64,000 bases of DNA from Enterovibrio baiacu (GCF_004120195.1 NZ_SCHN01000007.1:414562-478561), one strand, 5' to 3'; numbered from the stretch's first letter, positions 8,792 through 18,095 are shown. A program made the numbers and translations. Notes: generated by a model from the sequence alone, not told the origin.

Positions 8792-10603
8792 ATGAGTGAG
8801 AAAGCGATGCGTACCGTCGTTGAAGGACCAACCAAGATGACCCCGTCTGAGGCGTTCGTAGAAACCTTAGTCGCGAACAACGTCACGACCATGTTTGGCA
8901 TCATGGGTTCTGCATTTATGGATGCCATGGACATCTTTGCGCCTGCGGGTATTCGCATGATCCCGGTTGTGCATGAGCAAGGTGCTGCGCACATGGCCGA
9001 TGGCTACTCGCGTGTTTCAGGTAATCATGGTGTTGTCATTGGACAGAACGGTCCAGGCATCAGTAACTGTGTGACCGCGATTGCGGCGGCATATTGGGCG
9101 CACAGCCCTGTTGTTATCGTGACCCCCGAAACAGGCACCACCACAATGGGACTCGGTGGCTTCCAAGAATGTAACCAACTCCCGATGTTCCAAGAGTTCA
9201 CCAAATACCAAGGGCACGTGACGCACCCTTCTCGTATGGCGGAATACACAGGCCGATGCTTTGACCGCGCCATGAGTGAAATGGGTCCCACCCAATTGAA
9301 CATCCCTCGCGATTACTTCTACGGCGAGGTGACCTGTGAAATTCCAAAGCCTGCGCGACTCGATCGCGGCCCAGGCGGTGAAAACAGCTTGAATGAAGCG
9401 GCAGACATTCTTGCCGAAGCCAAATTCCCCGTCATCATTTCCGGTGGTGGTGTTGTCATGGCTGACGGCCTTGAGGAATGTAAGGCGCTCGCAGAACGCC
9501 TTGGTGCGCCAGTCGTGAACAGCTACCTCCACAATGATTCATTCCCCGCCTCTCACCCACACTGGTGTGGCCCGCTCGGCTACCAAGGGTCAAAAGCGGC
9601 GATGAAACTTTTAGCACAAGCCGATGTGGTGATTGCACTTGGCTCTCGCTTGGGGCCGTTCGGCACCTTGCCGCAACATGGTCTCGATTACTGGCCGAAA
9701 ACCGCCAAGATCATTCAAATCGATGCTGACCACAAAATGCTTGGCCTTGTGAAGAAGATTTCGGTCGGTATTTGTGGCGATGCCAAAGCGGCTGCCATTG
9801 CACTGACTGAGCGCCTAAACGGACGCACTCTCGCCTGTGATGCCAATACCGAAGAACGTATCGCAGTGATGAAACAAGAACAGGATGCGTGGGAAAAAGA
9901 ATTGGACGAGTGGACGCATGAAAAAGATGCCTTCAGCCTCGACATGATTGATCAAAACGCGAAAGAGAAGCCGTTCTCTGGCGGCGAATACCTTCACCCG
10001 CGCCAAGTACTGCGTGAGCTTGAAAAAGCCATGCCAGAAGACGTTATGGTCTCAACCGACATCGGTAACATCAACTCCATTGCCAATAGCTATCTGCGCT
10101 TTGAAAAACCACGCAGCTTCTTCGCAGCCATGAGCTTTGGTAACTGTGGCTACGCCTTCCCGACCATCATTGGCGCGAAAATGGCAGCGCCAGAGCGCCC
10201 AGCCGTCTCTTATGCGGGCGATGGTGCGTGGGGCATGAGCTTGATGGAAACCATGACCTGTGTACGTCACAACATTCCCGTGACTGCCGTTGTGTTCCAT
10301 AACCGCCAATGGGGCGCGGAGAAGAAAAATCAGGTCGATTTCTACAACCGCCGTTTTGTGGCTGGCGAGCTGGATAACCAAAGCTTTGCTGAAATTGCAC
10401 GCGCAATGGGTGCAGAGGGCGTGACGGTTGATCGCTTAGAAGATGTCGGCCCAGCCCTTCAATCTGCTATCGACAAACAAATGAACGAAGGCAAAACAAC
10501 GGTCATTGAAATCATGTGTACCCAAGAGCTGGGCGACCCGTTCCGCCGTGATGCACTGTCAACGCCGGTGCGTTTCCTCGATAAGTACAAAGATTACGTG
10601 TAA
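8792..10603 (+). CDS. xsc: Sulfoacetaldehyde acetyltransferase Xsc
   Basis: Thiamine-diphosphate enzyme (EC 2.3.3.15) that converts sulfoacetaldehyde and phosphate to acetyl phosphate and sulfite, the desulfonation step of taurine and isethionate breakdown. The 603-residue product shows the ThDP catalytic glutamate in VVHEQGAAHMADGYSR and the ThDP/Mg motif starting GDGAWGMS. The segment GLGGFQECNQLPMFQEFTK is typical of Xsc rather than acetolactate synthase. AAGGAG precedes the ATG. Unlike many xsc loci, no phosphotransacetylase gene follows, so acetyl phosphate must be handled by enzymes encoded elsewhere. A strong terminator separates it from the next gene. Confidence 0.95.
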   Translation: MSEKAMRTVVEGPTKMTPSEAFVETLVANNVTTMFGIMGSAFMDAMDIFAPAGIRMIPVVHEQGAAHMADGYSRVSGNHGVVIGQNGPGISNCVTAIAAAYWAHSPVVIVTPETGTTTMGLGGFQECNQLPMFQEFTKYQGHVTHPSRMAEYTGRCFDRAMSEMGPTQLNIPRDYFYGEVTCEIPKPARLDRGPGGENSLNEAADILAEAKFPVIISGGGVVMADGLEECKALAERLGAPVVNSYLHNDSFPASHPHWCGPLGYQGSKAAMKLLAQADVVIALGSRLGPFGTLPQHGLDYWPKTAKIIQIDADHKMLGLVKKISVGICGDAKAAAIALTERLNGRTLACDANTEERIAVMKQEQDAWEKELDEWTHEKDAFSLDMIDQNAKEKPFSGGEYLHPRQVLRELEKAMPEDVMVSTDIGNINSIANSYLRFEKPRSFFAAMSFGNCGYAFPTIIGAKMAAPERPAVSYAGDGAWGMSLMETMTCVRHNIPVTAVVFHNRQWGAEKKNQVDFYNRRFVAGELDNQSFAEIARAMGAEGVTVDRLEDVGPALQSAIDKQMNEGKTTVIEIMCTQELGDPFRRDALSTPVRFLDKYKDYV

Positions 10604-10617
10604 AGCTCAGGCCACCT

Positions 10618-10669
10618 AAGCGCGTCGAGGGCGATGGCATCTTACGGCATCGCCTCGACACGCTTTTTC
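10618..10669 (+). terminator. Terminator after xsc
   Basis: The long imperfect hairpin AAGCGCGTCGAGGGCGATG / CATCGCCTCGACACGCTT ends in five T residues. It lies 15 bp after the xsc stop and should reduce or stop read-through into the SnoaL-like gene. Confidence 0.75.
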
Positions 10670-10716
10670 TGGCTATGTAATCGCTATTTCACCCTCTCTA
10701 AAAAAGGAGTTTTAGC

Positions 10717-11124
10717 ATGACTAACGTCGCGACCCCACACGCTCAACCCGCCACGACGCTTGAATTTCTCGACGCCTTTTCTGCTGCATGGAACAACCAT
10801 GATGTCGATGCTCTCATGTCTTTCATGGCGCCGGACTGCGTCTTCCTTACCGCTGCAGGCAGTGGCCTTCAAGGCAATACCATTTCGGGTCAAGATGCCG
10901 TGCGTGAAGCCTTTGAACAAGTGTGGAAAACCTTCCCAGATGTCGCATGGAAGGATGCAGAACACACAATAATGAACGGGAATAAGGCCATCACTGAATC
11001 GACGTTTTGCGCCACGAAACCCGATGGAAGCCGGATCGAAGCACGAATGGTGGATGTCTTCACGCTGCAAGACGGAAAGATCCTCGTCAAAAACGCATTT
11101 AGAAAAGATCGCCCAGCGTTGTAA
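10717..11124 (+). CDS. tauX: SnoaL/NTF2-like small protein, candidate taurine dehydrogenase small subunit TauX
   Basis: A 135-residue protein with an NTF2/SnoaL alpha+beta fold pattern: FLDAFSAAWNNHDVDALMSFMAPDCVFLTAAG at the N terminus and a final EARMVDVFTLQDGKILVKNAF. It starts after AAAGGAG and is followed 70 bp later by the FAD oxidoreductase. I recall that the small subunit of cytochrome-linked taurine dehydrogenase (TauX) is a protein of about this size placed directly before TauY, and context beside xsc and a TRAP transporter fits. The exact assignment needs comparison with a characterised TauX; otherwise it is an accessory SnoaL protein of unknown role. Confidence 0.65.
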   Translation: MTNVATPHAQPATTLEFLDAFSAAWNNHDVDALMSFMAPDCVFLTAAGSGLQGNTISGQDAVREAFEQVWKTFPDVAWKDAEHTIMNGNKAITESTFCATKPDGSRIEARMVDVFTLQDGKILVKNAFRKDRPAL

Positions 11125-11194
11125 GCCATCGGAAGCTGGCGGCTACCGATAGAACACCAAACTCTTAATCTGAAGAATGAACAAGGAGCGAGTC

Positions 11195-12646
11195 ATGGAT
11201 TCAGCCATCACCAAACAATCAGCTGTCGACACCGAGAATGCCTTTCTCGCTACCCCAGCGTCCCGCGCCTATGACCCCGCATATGATCCCCTTGTTGACC
11301 AGACGCCGGGAAATGGCCGCGAATATGCCCCGACATATTGGATTGGTACAGCGGGCCCTGCTCCCGAAGATGATGGCCCAATCACGGGCGACATGGATGT
11401 CGATGTTGTGATTGTAGGTTCTGGATTTACTGGCTTGACCGCCGCGATTTTTTTGGCTGAAAACTACGGCATTAAAGCCACTGTGCTCGAGGCAAACCGC
11501 ACCAGTTGGGGTTGCAGTACCCGAAACGGCGGACAAGCTCAGTGCGCGTCAGGGCGATTAAAGCGCTCGCAATGGATCCAACGCTGGGGTGTCGAAACCG
11601 CCATTAAAATGCATGAAGAGTGCATGGATGGCATGGCAACCTTTAAATCGCTGATCAAAGACATTGATTGCGATCCTCAGCCGGGCGGCCACTTCTATAT
11701 CGCGCATCGCAGCAAAGTGATGCCCTCGCTAGAAAAAGAAGCCAAATTGCTTCGTGATACCTTCAACTATGACGCACAGATCATCGATGCCGACACCCTC
11801 AAAAATCAATTCGTCAATGACAGTGAGGCTGCAGGCGCAATGCATGAACCAGAAGGCATTGGCGTTCACCCTGCGAAACTCGCGTTCGGCTACTTAAAGA
11901 AAGCGCGCGCGTTAGGCGTGAAAGTCCACCCTTCTAGCCCAGTAATCAGTTGGAAGACTCAGCAAGGTATTCATTACCTCAACACGCCCAACGGCGTGGT
12001 AAAAGCGCGATCGGTCGGCTTAGCCACAGGTGGCTACACATCACAGGGCTTGCACACGGAAGTAAAGAACCGCTTACTGCCTATCTTGTCCAATTCCATC
12101 GTGACAAGACCGCTGACACCGGCCGAAATTGACGCCTGTAACTTCAAAACCACCCAAGTGCTGACAGACACACGGGTGCTTCGACACTACTATCGATTGT
12201 TACCTGATAACCGCTTACAAATTGGCTCACGCAGTGCAATCACCGGGGCTGACGCTCCTCAGAAGCAATACGAGAACAAACTCTATGCCGATATGGTGCG
12301 GAAGTTTCCCGCACTGAAAGGCATCACATTGGATTATTCCTGGTGGGGCTGGGTGGATGTCAGTCATGACATGATGCCAAGAATCGTTCAACCGAACGAA
12401 AATGAAAGCATCTACTACGCACTCGGTTACGGCGGCAATGGCGTGATGTATTCCGCGCAAGCAGGCAAGCGTTTAGCCCAATGGATTGCAGGCGATAAAT
12501 CCGAGTTGAACTTACCGATTTTCCAATCTCGACTGCCCTATCCCAATGTTCAACAAATCATCGAATCCGAATACCTTGCTCCATTCCGTCGAATGGGTCA
12601 GCGGTTTTTATATCGTTGGTATCACTTGAAAGACGAAATTATTTAA
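11195..12646 (+). CDS. tauY: FAD-dependent oxidoreductase, candidate taurine dehydrogenase large subunit TauY
   Basis: A 483-residue DAO/DadA-type flavoprotein. The Rossmann FAD motif VVIVGSGFTGLTAAIFLAE lies near residues 68-86, and the C-terminal GYGGNGVMYSAQAGKRLA closes the FAD site. The start at 11195 (MDSAITK) has AAGGAG six bases upstream and is preferred over the in-frame ATG at 11177. TauXY oxidatively deaminates taurine to sulfoacetaldehyde and ammonia, feeding Xsc. Its position between the SnoaL gene and the TRAP genes supports that role. Gamma-glutamylputrescine oxidase-like enzymes share this fold and are the main alternative. Confidence 0.7.
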   Translation: MDSAITKQSAVDTENAFLATPASRAYDPAYDPLVDQTPGNGREYAPTYWIGTAGPAPEDDGPITGDMDVDVVIVGSGFTGLTAAIFLAENYGIKATVLEANRTSWGCSTRNGGQAQCASGRLKRSQWIQRWGVETAIKMHEECMDGMATFKSLIKDIDCDPQPGGHFYIAHRSKVMPSLEKEAKLLRDTFNYDAQIIDADTLKNQFVNDSEAAGAMHEPEGIGVHPAKLAFGYLKKARALGVKVHPSSPVISWKTQQGIHYLNTPNGVVKARSVGLATGGYTSQGLHTEVKNRLLPILSNSIVTRPLTPAEIDACNFKTTQVLTDTRVLRHYYRLLPDNRLQIGSRSAITGADAPQKQYENKLYADMVRKFPALKGITLDYSWWGWVDVSHDMMPRIVQPNENESIYYALGYGGNGVMYSAQAGKRLAQWIAGDKSELNLPIFQSRLPYPNVQQIIESEYLAPFRRMGQRFLYRWYHLKDEII

Positions 12647-12892
12647 GCCGTAAATCGACGAGAAAAGCACCCGGAATTCGCGACGTATTTTTAGTTATTC
12701 CTGATGTTAACCATCAGTTTTTGCGACATTTTTCCATCTCATTGCGCTAATAACAGTAAAGCCAAAAAGGCCAACTTCAGTGTGGCCAAAAGAGCTGAAA
12801 CACCCCGAGAAAGTAAGATTCAGGCCGACACATTTCGGACTGCAACGCGCTAGAAAATGAAACACATTTCATTCACTCAAGAGGTTGTAATC

Positions 12893-13891
12893 ATGAAACT
12901 TATTAGACGCAATGCACTCGCAATCATCTCGACCGTTTGCGTAGCACTTCTTTCTCCGCAACTCGCGGCGAAGACATTTAAAATGGCATTGGGTGACGCT
13001 GCAGGTGGCACCCAATGGGAGCTCGGCGAAACCTTCGCCAAAACACTCAATGAAAAAACCAACGGTCAGGTGACTGTCGATTTGTTCCCCAACGGGCAAC
13101 TCGGCACCGAACAAGACACAGTGAACAACGCCGCTATTGGCTTATTGGATTTCTCTGTATTGGCGATCAACAACGTCACCCCGTTTTCGCCGACAGTCGG
13201 CTTACTCACCATGCCTTATGTCATCCAATCAGCAGCAGAGGCTAAGATGCTCACGCAAGGAGACATCGGCAAGGAGTTGGTGGACAACACCCTGCGTGAT
13301 GCGGGTGTGCGCATTGTTGGTTGGGCGTATTCTGGTTTTCGCGTACTGACCAATTCCAAACGTCCCGTCAGAACCCCTGAAGACTTGAAAGGCATGGTCA
13401 TTCGCGTCCCCCGCAATGAAATCATGATTGCCTCTTATCAAGCGCTGGGCGTTAACCCAACGCCGATGGCATGGTCTGAAACCTTCACTGGGCTTCAGCA
13501 AGGCGTGGTAGACGGCCAAGACAACCCATACATCACCATCGCGGCAATGAAATTCAACGAGGTGCAAAAATACGTCACTAACATTCGCTACATCTTCTCC
13601 CTTGAACCTCTCATCATTAGCGAAGCCGTTTTCCAAGAGCAATCTCCCGAGATTCAAAACGCCATTTTGGAAGCAGGCCAAGTCGCCACAGAGCACAGCT
13701 ATGAGTTCTTACTCGCCACCGAAGACCGCATCAAGAAAGACCTTGCGGCCAAAGGCATGGAGATCACAGAGCCTGCAAACAATGAAAAAGAGTGGATAGA
13801 CAGCATCACAACCGTCGTATGGCCGAAGTTCTACGAGAGCATTGGCGGTAAAGAAAAGCTGGATAACGCCTTAACCCTGCTAGGCAGATAA
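12893..13891 (+). CDS. tauK: TRAP transporter solute-binding protein (DctP type), candidate TauK
   Basis: Periplasmic binding protein of 332 residues. A signal peptide (KLIRRNALAIISTVCVALL, cleavage probably near AAA) is followed by DctP-family motifs: WELGETFAKTLNEKTNGQVTV, LFPNGQLG, VPRNEIMIASYQALG and QQGVVDGQDNP. The start at 12893 has AAGAGG upstream; an in-frame ATG at 12857 would put a stray 12-residue extension before the signal peptide. It heads a three-gene TRAP set. TRAP systems named TauKLM carry taurine in alpha-proteobacteria, and location by xsc suggests the same substrate here, though the ligand cannot be read from sequence. Confidence 0.85.
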   Translation: MKLIRRNALAIISTVCVALLSPQLAAKTFKMALGDAAGGTQWELGETFAKTLNEKTNGQVTVDLFPNGQLGTEQDTVNNAAIGLLDFSVLAINNVTPFSPTVGLLTMPYVIQSAAEAKMLTQGDIGKELVDNTLRDAGVRIVGWAYSGFRVLTNSKRPVRTPEDLKGMVIRVPRNEIMIASYQALGVNPTPMAWSETFTGLQQGVVDGQDNPYITIAAMKFNEVQKYVTNIRYIFSLEPLIISEAVFQEQSPEIQNAILEAGQVATEHSYEFLLATEDRIKKDLAAKGMEITEPANNEKEWIDSITTVVWPKFYESIGGKEKLDNALTLLGR

Positions 13892-13905
13892 CCACGTTGG
13901 CGAGC

Positions 13906-13930
13906 ATCAGCAGCCAAGTACGCTGCTGAT
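13906..13930 (+). other. Stem-loop between the TRAP binding-protein and small-membrane-subunit genes
   Basis: A perfect 8-bp stem, ATCAGCAG / CTGCTGAT, with a 9-base loop lies 15 bp after the binding-protein stop, with no T run. Such stems often stabilise the upstream mRNA so that more binding protein than membrane subunit is made. The 147-bp gap fits this. Confidence 0.5.
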
Positions 13931-14038
13931 ACTGTCACGGCTGTTCGAGCATGTTATCGACAACTGCTCATGTCTACCTAAACCCGCGCCAACCTCTTGG
14001 GGCGGGTCACTATTCATTACTTGAAGTTCGAGAAAGCC

Positions 14039-14605
14039 ATGTCTGTGATCGTTAAGGTGCGACGCCACCTAAACAGAATCGAGGAATACACCTGTTGTTT
14101 GCTGTTGGCCGTGTTTGTCACGCTTCTGTTCTCTCAAATCCTGTTACGTCAGTTCTTCCAATATTCGATCCCCTGGGGGGATGAAGTCGCGACATATCTG
14201 TTCGTTTGGTTTACCTATTTAGGCGCAGTGGTTGCCGCAAAAATGTCAGCCCACAATCGCGTGAGTTTTCACTTCAAATTCTTTCCGCCCATCGTGAAAA
14301 CCGTGTGCGAAACCTTCGCTGACCTCCTATGGATAGCGTTTAACCTCTACTTTGTGTATCTGAGCTATGACTTCGTTTTCAACAAAATGAACCTGTTCTG
14401 GAAGTCACAAACGACGGGGATTCCGATGAAGTATTTCTACCTCATTTTGCCGATCGCCTTCTTCCTTATGTCCATTCGCATTCTTTGGAACATGATTGAC
14501 CGCATCAAAGGCGTTGAACATGACGATCCTGAAGCAGAAGAAATCAGGAAGCTTCAGCGTGAAAGAAATGAACGCGACGCCAAAGCCGGTGAATCCCACT
14601 CATAG
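14039..14605 (+). CDS. tauL: TRAP transporter small membrane subunit (DctQ type), candidate TauL
   Basis: A 188-residue integral membrane protein with four predicted transmembrane helices. The DctQ signature is seen in QILLRQFFQYSIPWGDEVATYLFVWFT, split across helix 2, and in GAVVAAKMSAHNRVSFHF. The tail after about residue 160 is highly charged and cytoplasmic. The ATG at 14039 is taken as the start; the open frame extends upstream only through a TTG. The large subunit follows after 24 bp. Confidence 0.85.
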   Translation: MSVIVKVRRHLNRIEEYTCCLLLAVFVTLLFSQILLRQFFQYSIPWGDEVATYLFVWFTYLGAVVAAKMSAHNRVSFHFKFFPPIVKTVCETFADLLWIAFNLYFVYLSYDFVFNKMNLFWKSQTTGIPMKYFYLILPIAFFLMSIRILWNMIDRIKGVEHDDPEAEEIRKLQRERNERDAKAGESHS

Positions 14606-14629
14606 CCATAAAACAAGGAGGAAATTGCC

Positions 14630-15970
14630 ATGGAAGCCTATTTAACGCTCATTTTATTTGGCGGTTTCTTAGCACTATTGGTACTCGGTGCTCCCATTAC
14701 CGTGTCATTGGCTGGCGCAGCGATGGCAGCCTATTTGATCTTGGATAAAAACCCCATCGCCCTTGTTCAAATTGCCTTTACCTCGGTGGGTAACTTCCCG
14801 CTCATGGCTCTGCCATCGTTTGTGCTTGCTGGTGCGCTCATGGAAGCGTCTGGTATTTCCAAGCGGCTCGTGGACATTGCCGAAAACATGGCTGGCCCAG
14901 TCACTGGTGGCCTTGGGGCTGCAACGGTCTTTGCGTGTCTGTTCTTCGGCGCTATTTCAGGCTCTGGCCCCGCAACCACCGCCGCCGTAGGCATGTTAAT
15001 GATCCCTGCCATGGTGAAACGCGAATACGAGCCGAGCTATGCCTCTGCCGTCACCGCCGCCAGTGGCGGCTTGGGCATTATTATTCCGCCCTCGATTCCT
15101 ATCGTCATTTTCGGCATCGCCGCCATGGGTTTAATGGCACCGCCAGAGGCCATCGCCTTGCATGGGCAGTTTGATACTGTGTCTATTCCCAAACTCTTTA
15201 TTGCTGGCGTGATCCCTGGCCTGATCATGGCGTCCACCTTGCTCATTACCAATTACGTCATCTCAAAAAAACGCGGCTACAAAGGATTGCTCGAAGCATG
15301 GTCGACGGATGACATTAACAACTCGCTTCGACGCGGCATTTGGTCGATTCTCGCGCCCTTTCTTATCCTGGGCGGCATCTACAGCGGCATATTTACGCCG
15401 ACAGAATCCGCCGTGGTGGCCATTTTCTATTCGTTGTTTGTTGGGTTCTGCCTGCACAAGGAATTGACGTTCAAAAACGTGCTGAAATCCCTCACCACCA
15501 CCACATGGATAACAGGCCGTGTATTACTGATTTTGTTTGCTGCCACGGTGTTTGGTCGCCTCTTGATCGAACAGCGTATTCCTGTTCATGTGGCCGATGC
15601 GCTGCTCAGCGTGACGGACAATATGTATTTGGTGTGGGCGTTAACCATCATGCTGTTACTGTTTATTGGCATGTTCATGGAAACCCTTGCCGCGATCATG
15701 ATCATTGTGCCAGTGCTGTTGCCCATCATGTATATGCTTGGCGCAGACCCAACCCATGTCGGTATCGTGATTGTATGTACGCTTTCAATTGGTTTTGCCA
15801 CACCGCCCTTAGGGGAGAACATCTTTGTGGCCTCAGGGATTGGCGGCTCAACCGTTGAACAAATCACCGCACGTATTCACCCCTTTGTGTTGGCGTCTGT
15901 GATTGGTGTGTTCATCATCGCGTTCTTTCCTTCATTGACGCTTTGGTTGCCCGCCTTAGTGAGTGGTTAG
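14630..15970 (+). CDS. tauM: TRAP transporter large membrane subunit (DctM type), candidate TauM
   Basis: A 446-residue DctM permease with 11-12 membrane helices. Family motifs include LPSFVLAGALMEASGIS, FGAISGSGPATTAAVG, GGLGIIIPPSIPIVIFG and GIFTPTESAVVAIFYSL. It forms the sodium-coupled translocation channel with the DctQ subunit. An excellent ribosome site (AAGGAGGA) precedes the start. It is the last gene of the taurine island on this strand. Confidence 0.9.
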   Translation: MEAYLTLILFGGFLALLVLGAPITVSLAGAAMAAYLILDKNPIALVQIAFTSVGNFPLMALPSFVLAGALMEASGISKRLVDIAENMAGPVTGGLGAATVFACLFFGAISGSGPATTAAVGMLMIPAMVKREYEPSYASAVTAASGGLGIIIPPSIPIVIFGIAAMGLMAPPEAIALHGQFDTVSIPKLFIAGVIPGLIMASTLLITNYVISKKRGYKGLLEAWSTDDINNSLRRGIWSILAPFLILGGIYSGIFTPTESAVVAIFYSLFVGFCLHKELTFKNVLKSLTTTTWITGRVLLILFAATVFGRLLIEQRIPVHVADALLSVTDNMYLVWALTIMLLLFIGMFMETLAAIMIIVPVLLPIMYMLGADPTHVGIVIVCTLSIGFATPPLGENIFVASGIGGSTVEQITARIHPFVLASVIGVFIIAFFPSLTLWLPALVSG

Positions 15971-16072
15971 GGCACTTTATTAACAGAAAATGGCGTAATG
16001 ACGTGAAGGTGATGAACATAAGAAAAGATACTGGCAGAAAGCCGTAAAAAACGCGGGAGTCTGAAATGAAAA

Positions 16073-16110
16073 AAACCAGCACGGTAGGCCAATACCGACG
16101 CTGGTTTCTC
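16073..16110 (+). terminator. Probable terminator downstream of the TRAP operon
   Basis: The two-part hairpin AAACCAGC-ACGGTA / TACCG-ACGCTGGTTT lies about 100 bp after the DctM stop and is followed by a weakly T-rich stretch. It is the first of three hairpins in the 422-bp gap. Confidence 0.6.
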
Positions 16111-16168
16111 TCGTGTTTTAAGTTGACAACCCGATGGTTGCCCTCTCATTTATTTCTTTCAGTTGATA

Positions 16169-16245
16169 GAACCAAACAGAAAGAAATGAAAGTCTTTTGG
16201 TTCAGAATCAGTCGGTAAGTGGCGGCCTTGCATTACTGACTGATT
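16169..16245. repeat. Two adjacent inverted repeats in the gap after the TRAP operon
   Basis: The first repeat is GAACCAAA / TTTGGTTC (16169-16176 and 16196-16203). Three bases on comes AATCAGTCGGTAA / TTACTGACTGATT (16206-16218 and 16233-16245), a 13-bp stem with one G-T pair. No coding frame covers them. They could form the body of a small RNA or be a degenerate repeat element. The rest of the gap to 16392 shows nothing I can name. Confidence 0.5.
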
Positions 16246-16392
16246 TTGAACACGGAGCTAATTTAGTACTTGATGAATAGGAAAACTGTGAGGTAAACAG
16301 GAAAGTTTCCTTATCTATTATCAGCATGCAAAAAAATGCGACTCATCTAAAAGGATGGAAACAGGATCACGCCTTTTTTTGTGATGCCGACG

Positions 16393-16791
16393 TCATGCGT
16401 TCGCAAAGTTCGTCGCGCATTCCGCTTGGCCGATGGCCATAACACGTTGTTCTTTAAGGATACGACGGGTTTCGTTCCATTCTGTGATCACCATTGCGCG
16501 ATCTTTGCCTCGCCCCATGTCACTGAATAAATATCGATCAACCGTGTGATTAAAGGCTTCAAGATCCATCTTTTCTTGATAGATGACGCCCATGTATTCA
16601 AAGGCGCGTTGTTTTTCTTTACTCGAACCCACGACGGTAAATCGCTGCAAGGTATCCAGTGCGGCTTCATACTGACACTCAATGATTTGGTGCTCTGCCC
16701 CCAACAACTTTGCGTGAACACCGTATGTTGACACGTAACTACAGCCAGAGAGCAAGACAGTGGTAACAGCAACAATCTTTAGCGCTTTCAT
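16393..16791 (-). CDS. Predicted lipoprotein of unknown function
   Basis: A 132-residue product with a lipoprotein signal peptide: KALKIVAVTTVLLSGC with lipobox LSGC, so Cys17 is the probable lipidated residue. Ser at +2 predicts the outer membrane. The mature part is helical with a TPR-like look (YEAALDTLQRFTVVGSSKEKQRAFEYMG), and two more cysteines lie at about 40 and near the C terminus. I recognise no named family. It stands alone on the minus strand between the taurine island and ldhA. The 314-bp gap between it and ldhA shows no other gene. Confidence 0.75.
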   Translation of the reverse strand: MKALKIVAVTTVLLSGCSYVSTYGVHAKLLGAEHQIIECQYEAALDTLQRFTVVGSSKEKQRAFEYMGVIYQEKMDLEAFNHTVDRYLFSDMGRGKDRAMVITEWNETRRILKEQRVMAIGQAECATNFANA

Positions 16792-17105
16792 GCTAAATCC
16801 TTTTGTTTATGAAACGCTCGCCATCGCCACGGAAAAGCGGCAATGTCGAGGCGGCAATAACAAAAATAGCAGCAAATTGCATGCCATATGAAATAGTTGC
16901 GGGATAGCACTTCTGTTTAGAACCGCTGTTTAGAACCCCTCGTTGAAATTGTACAAACATTCATCATGTAGCACGCGTTCTGCCCTTTTCTTTCTTCGTA
17001 AGGTTGAAAACGCCTTTTGCTTCGCCCATCTTTCTCGTAATGAAACTATTTCCATTCGTCACGACGTAATACTCAGTCGCATTCAAACCCTCAAAGGGAG
17101 TCATC

Positions 17106-18095
17106 ATGAAGGTTGCCGTTTTCAGTACCAAGTCTTACGACAAACAATCCCTCGACAAATACAACGCCAATTACAAGCACGATCTCACCTATTTCGATTT
17201 TCGCCTCACCGCACAAACCGCAAAACTGTTATCAGATTTTGATGCTATCTGTGCGTTTGTGAATGACGACTTAGACGCAGAGGTGCTCGCGGAATTAGCG
17301 ACCCACGACGTGAAAGTCATCGCCATGCGATGTGCAGGCTATGACAAAGTTGACTTAGACGCTGCGAAATCCCTCGGATTGCAAATCGTGCGTGTTCCTG
17401 CCTACTCGCCGGAATCCATTGCAGAACATACCTTGGCATTAATGTTGAGTTTGAATCGCCATGTTCACCGCGCCTACCAACGCACGCGTGATGCAAACTT
17501 CAATCTTGAAGGGTTAACGGGGTTTAATTTCCACGGCAAAACGGTTGGCGTTGTCGGCACTGGACGCATTGGTGTGGCGACGATCCGTATTCTCAAAGGG
17601 CTCGGAATGAATGTGTTGGTTCACGACCCCTTCGAAAACCCAGATGCGATTGCATTGGGGGCGAGCTATGTCACCTTGGACGCGCTCTACGCGCAATCAG
17701 ACGTCATTACGCTTCACTGCCCGCTCATGCGCGAAAACTATCACATGCTGGATAAGGACGCCTTTGCGAAAATGAAGGATGGCGTGATGATCATCAACAC
17801 CAGCCGCGGGGGATTGATCAACTCCCAAGACGCCATCGATGCATTAAAAAGTCGCAGAATCGGATCGCTAGGCGTAGACGTGTATGAGAACGAACAAGAT
17901 CTGTTCTTTGAAGATAAATCGAATGATGTCATTCAAGATGATGTGTTCCGCCGTTTGTCTGCGTGCCACAACGTGCTGTTTACAGGACATCAGGCGTTTT
18001 TGACGGAAGAAGCATTGGGAAATATTGCTGAAACCACCCTCTCCAACCTCACGGCGTTTGAACAAGGCGAGCGCACAGGCAATGAGGTGTTCTGA
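17106..18095 (+). CDS. ldhA: NAD-dependent D-lactate dehydrogenase LdhA
   Basis: Fermentative cytoplasmic enzyme reducing pyruvate to D-lactate, 329 residues as in Escherichia coli LdhA. The N terminus (KVAVFSTKSYDK) and MRCAGYDKVDL are diagnostic. The NAD-binding motif GVVGTGRIGVATIRILKG lies near 147-164. The catalytic set is an Arg in NTSRGGLIN, a Glu in VDVYENEQ and a His in FTGHQAFLTEEAL. GGGAG before the ATG supports the start. The gene is monocistronic. Confidence 0.95.
   Translation: MKVAVFSTKSYDKQSLDKYNANYKHDLTYFDFRLTAQTAKLLSDFDAICAFVNDDLDAEVLAELATHDVKVIAMRCAGYDKVDLDAAKSLGLQIVRVPAYSPESIAEHTLALMLSLNRHVHRAYQRTRDANFNLEGLTGFNFHGKTVGVVGTGRIGVATIRILKGLGMNVLVHDPFENPDAIALGASYVTLDALYAQSDVITLHCPLMRENYHMLDKDAFAKMKDGVMIINTSRGGLINSQDAIDALKSRRIGSLGVDVYENEQDLFFEDKSNDVIQDDVFRRLSACHNVLFTGHQAFLTEEALGNIAETTLSNLTAFEQGERTGNEVF

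Noticed and set aside
8792..10603. Acetolactate synthase large subunit
   Set aside because: The ThDP fold is shared, but the Xsc-specific segments and the sulfonate gene context fit sulfoacetaldehyde acetyltransferase better.
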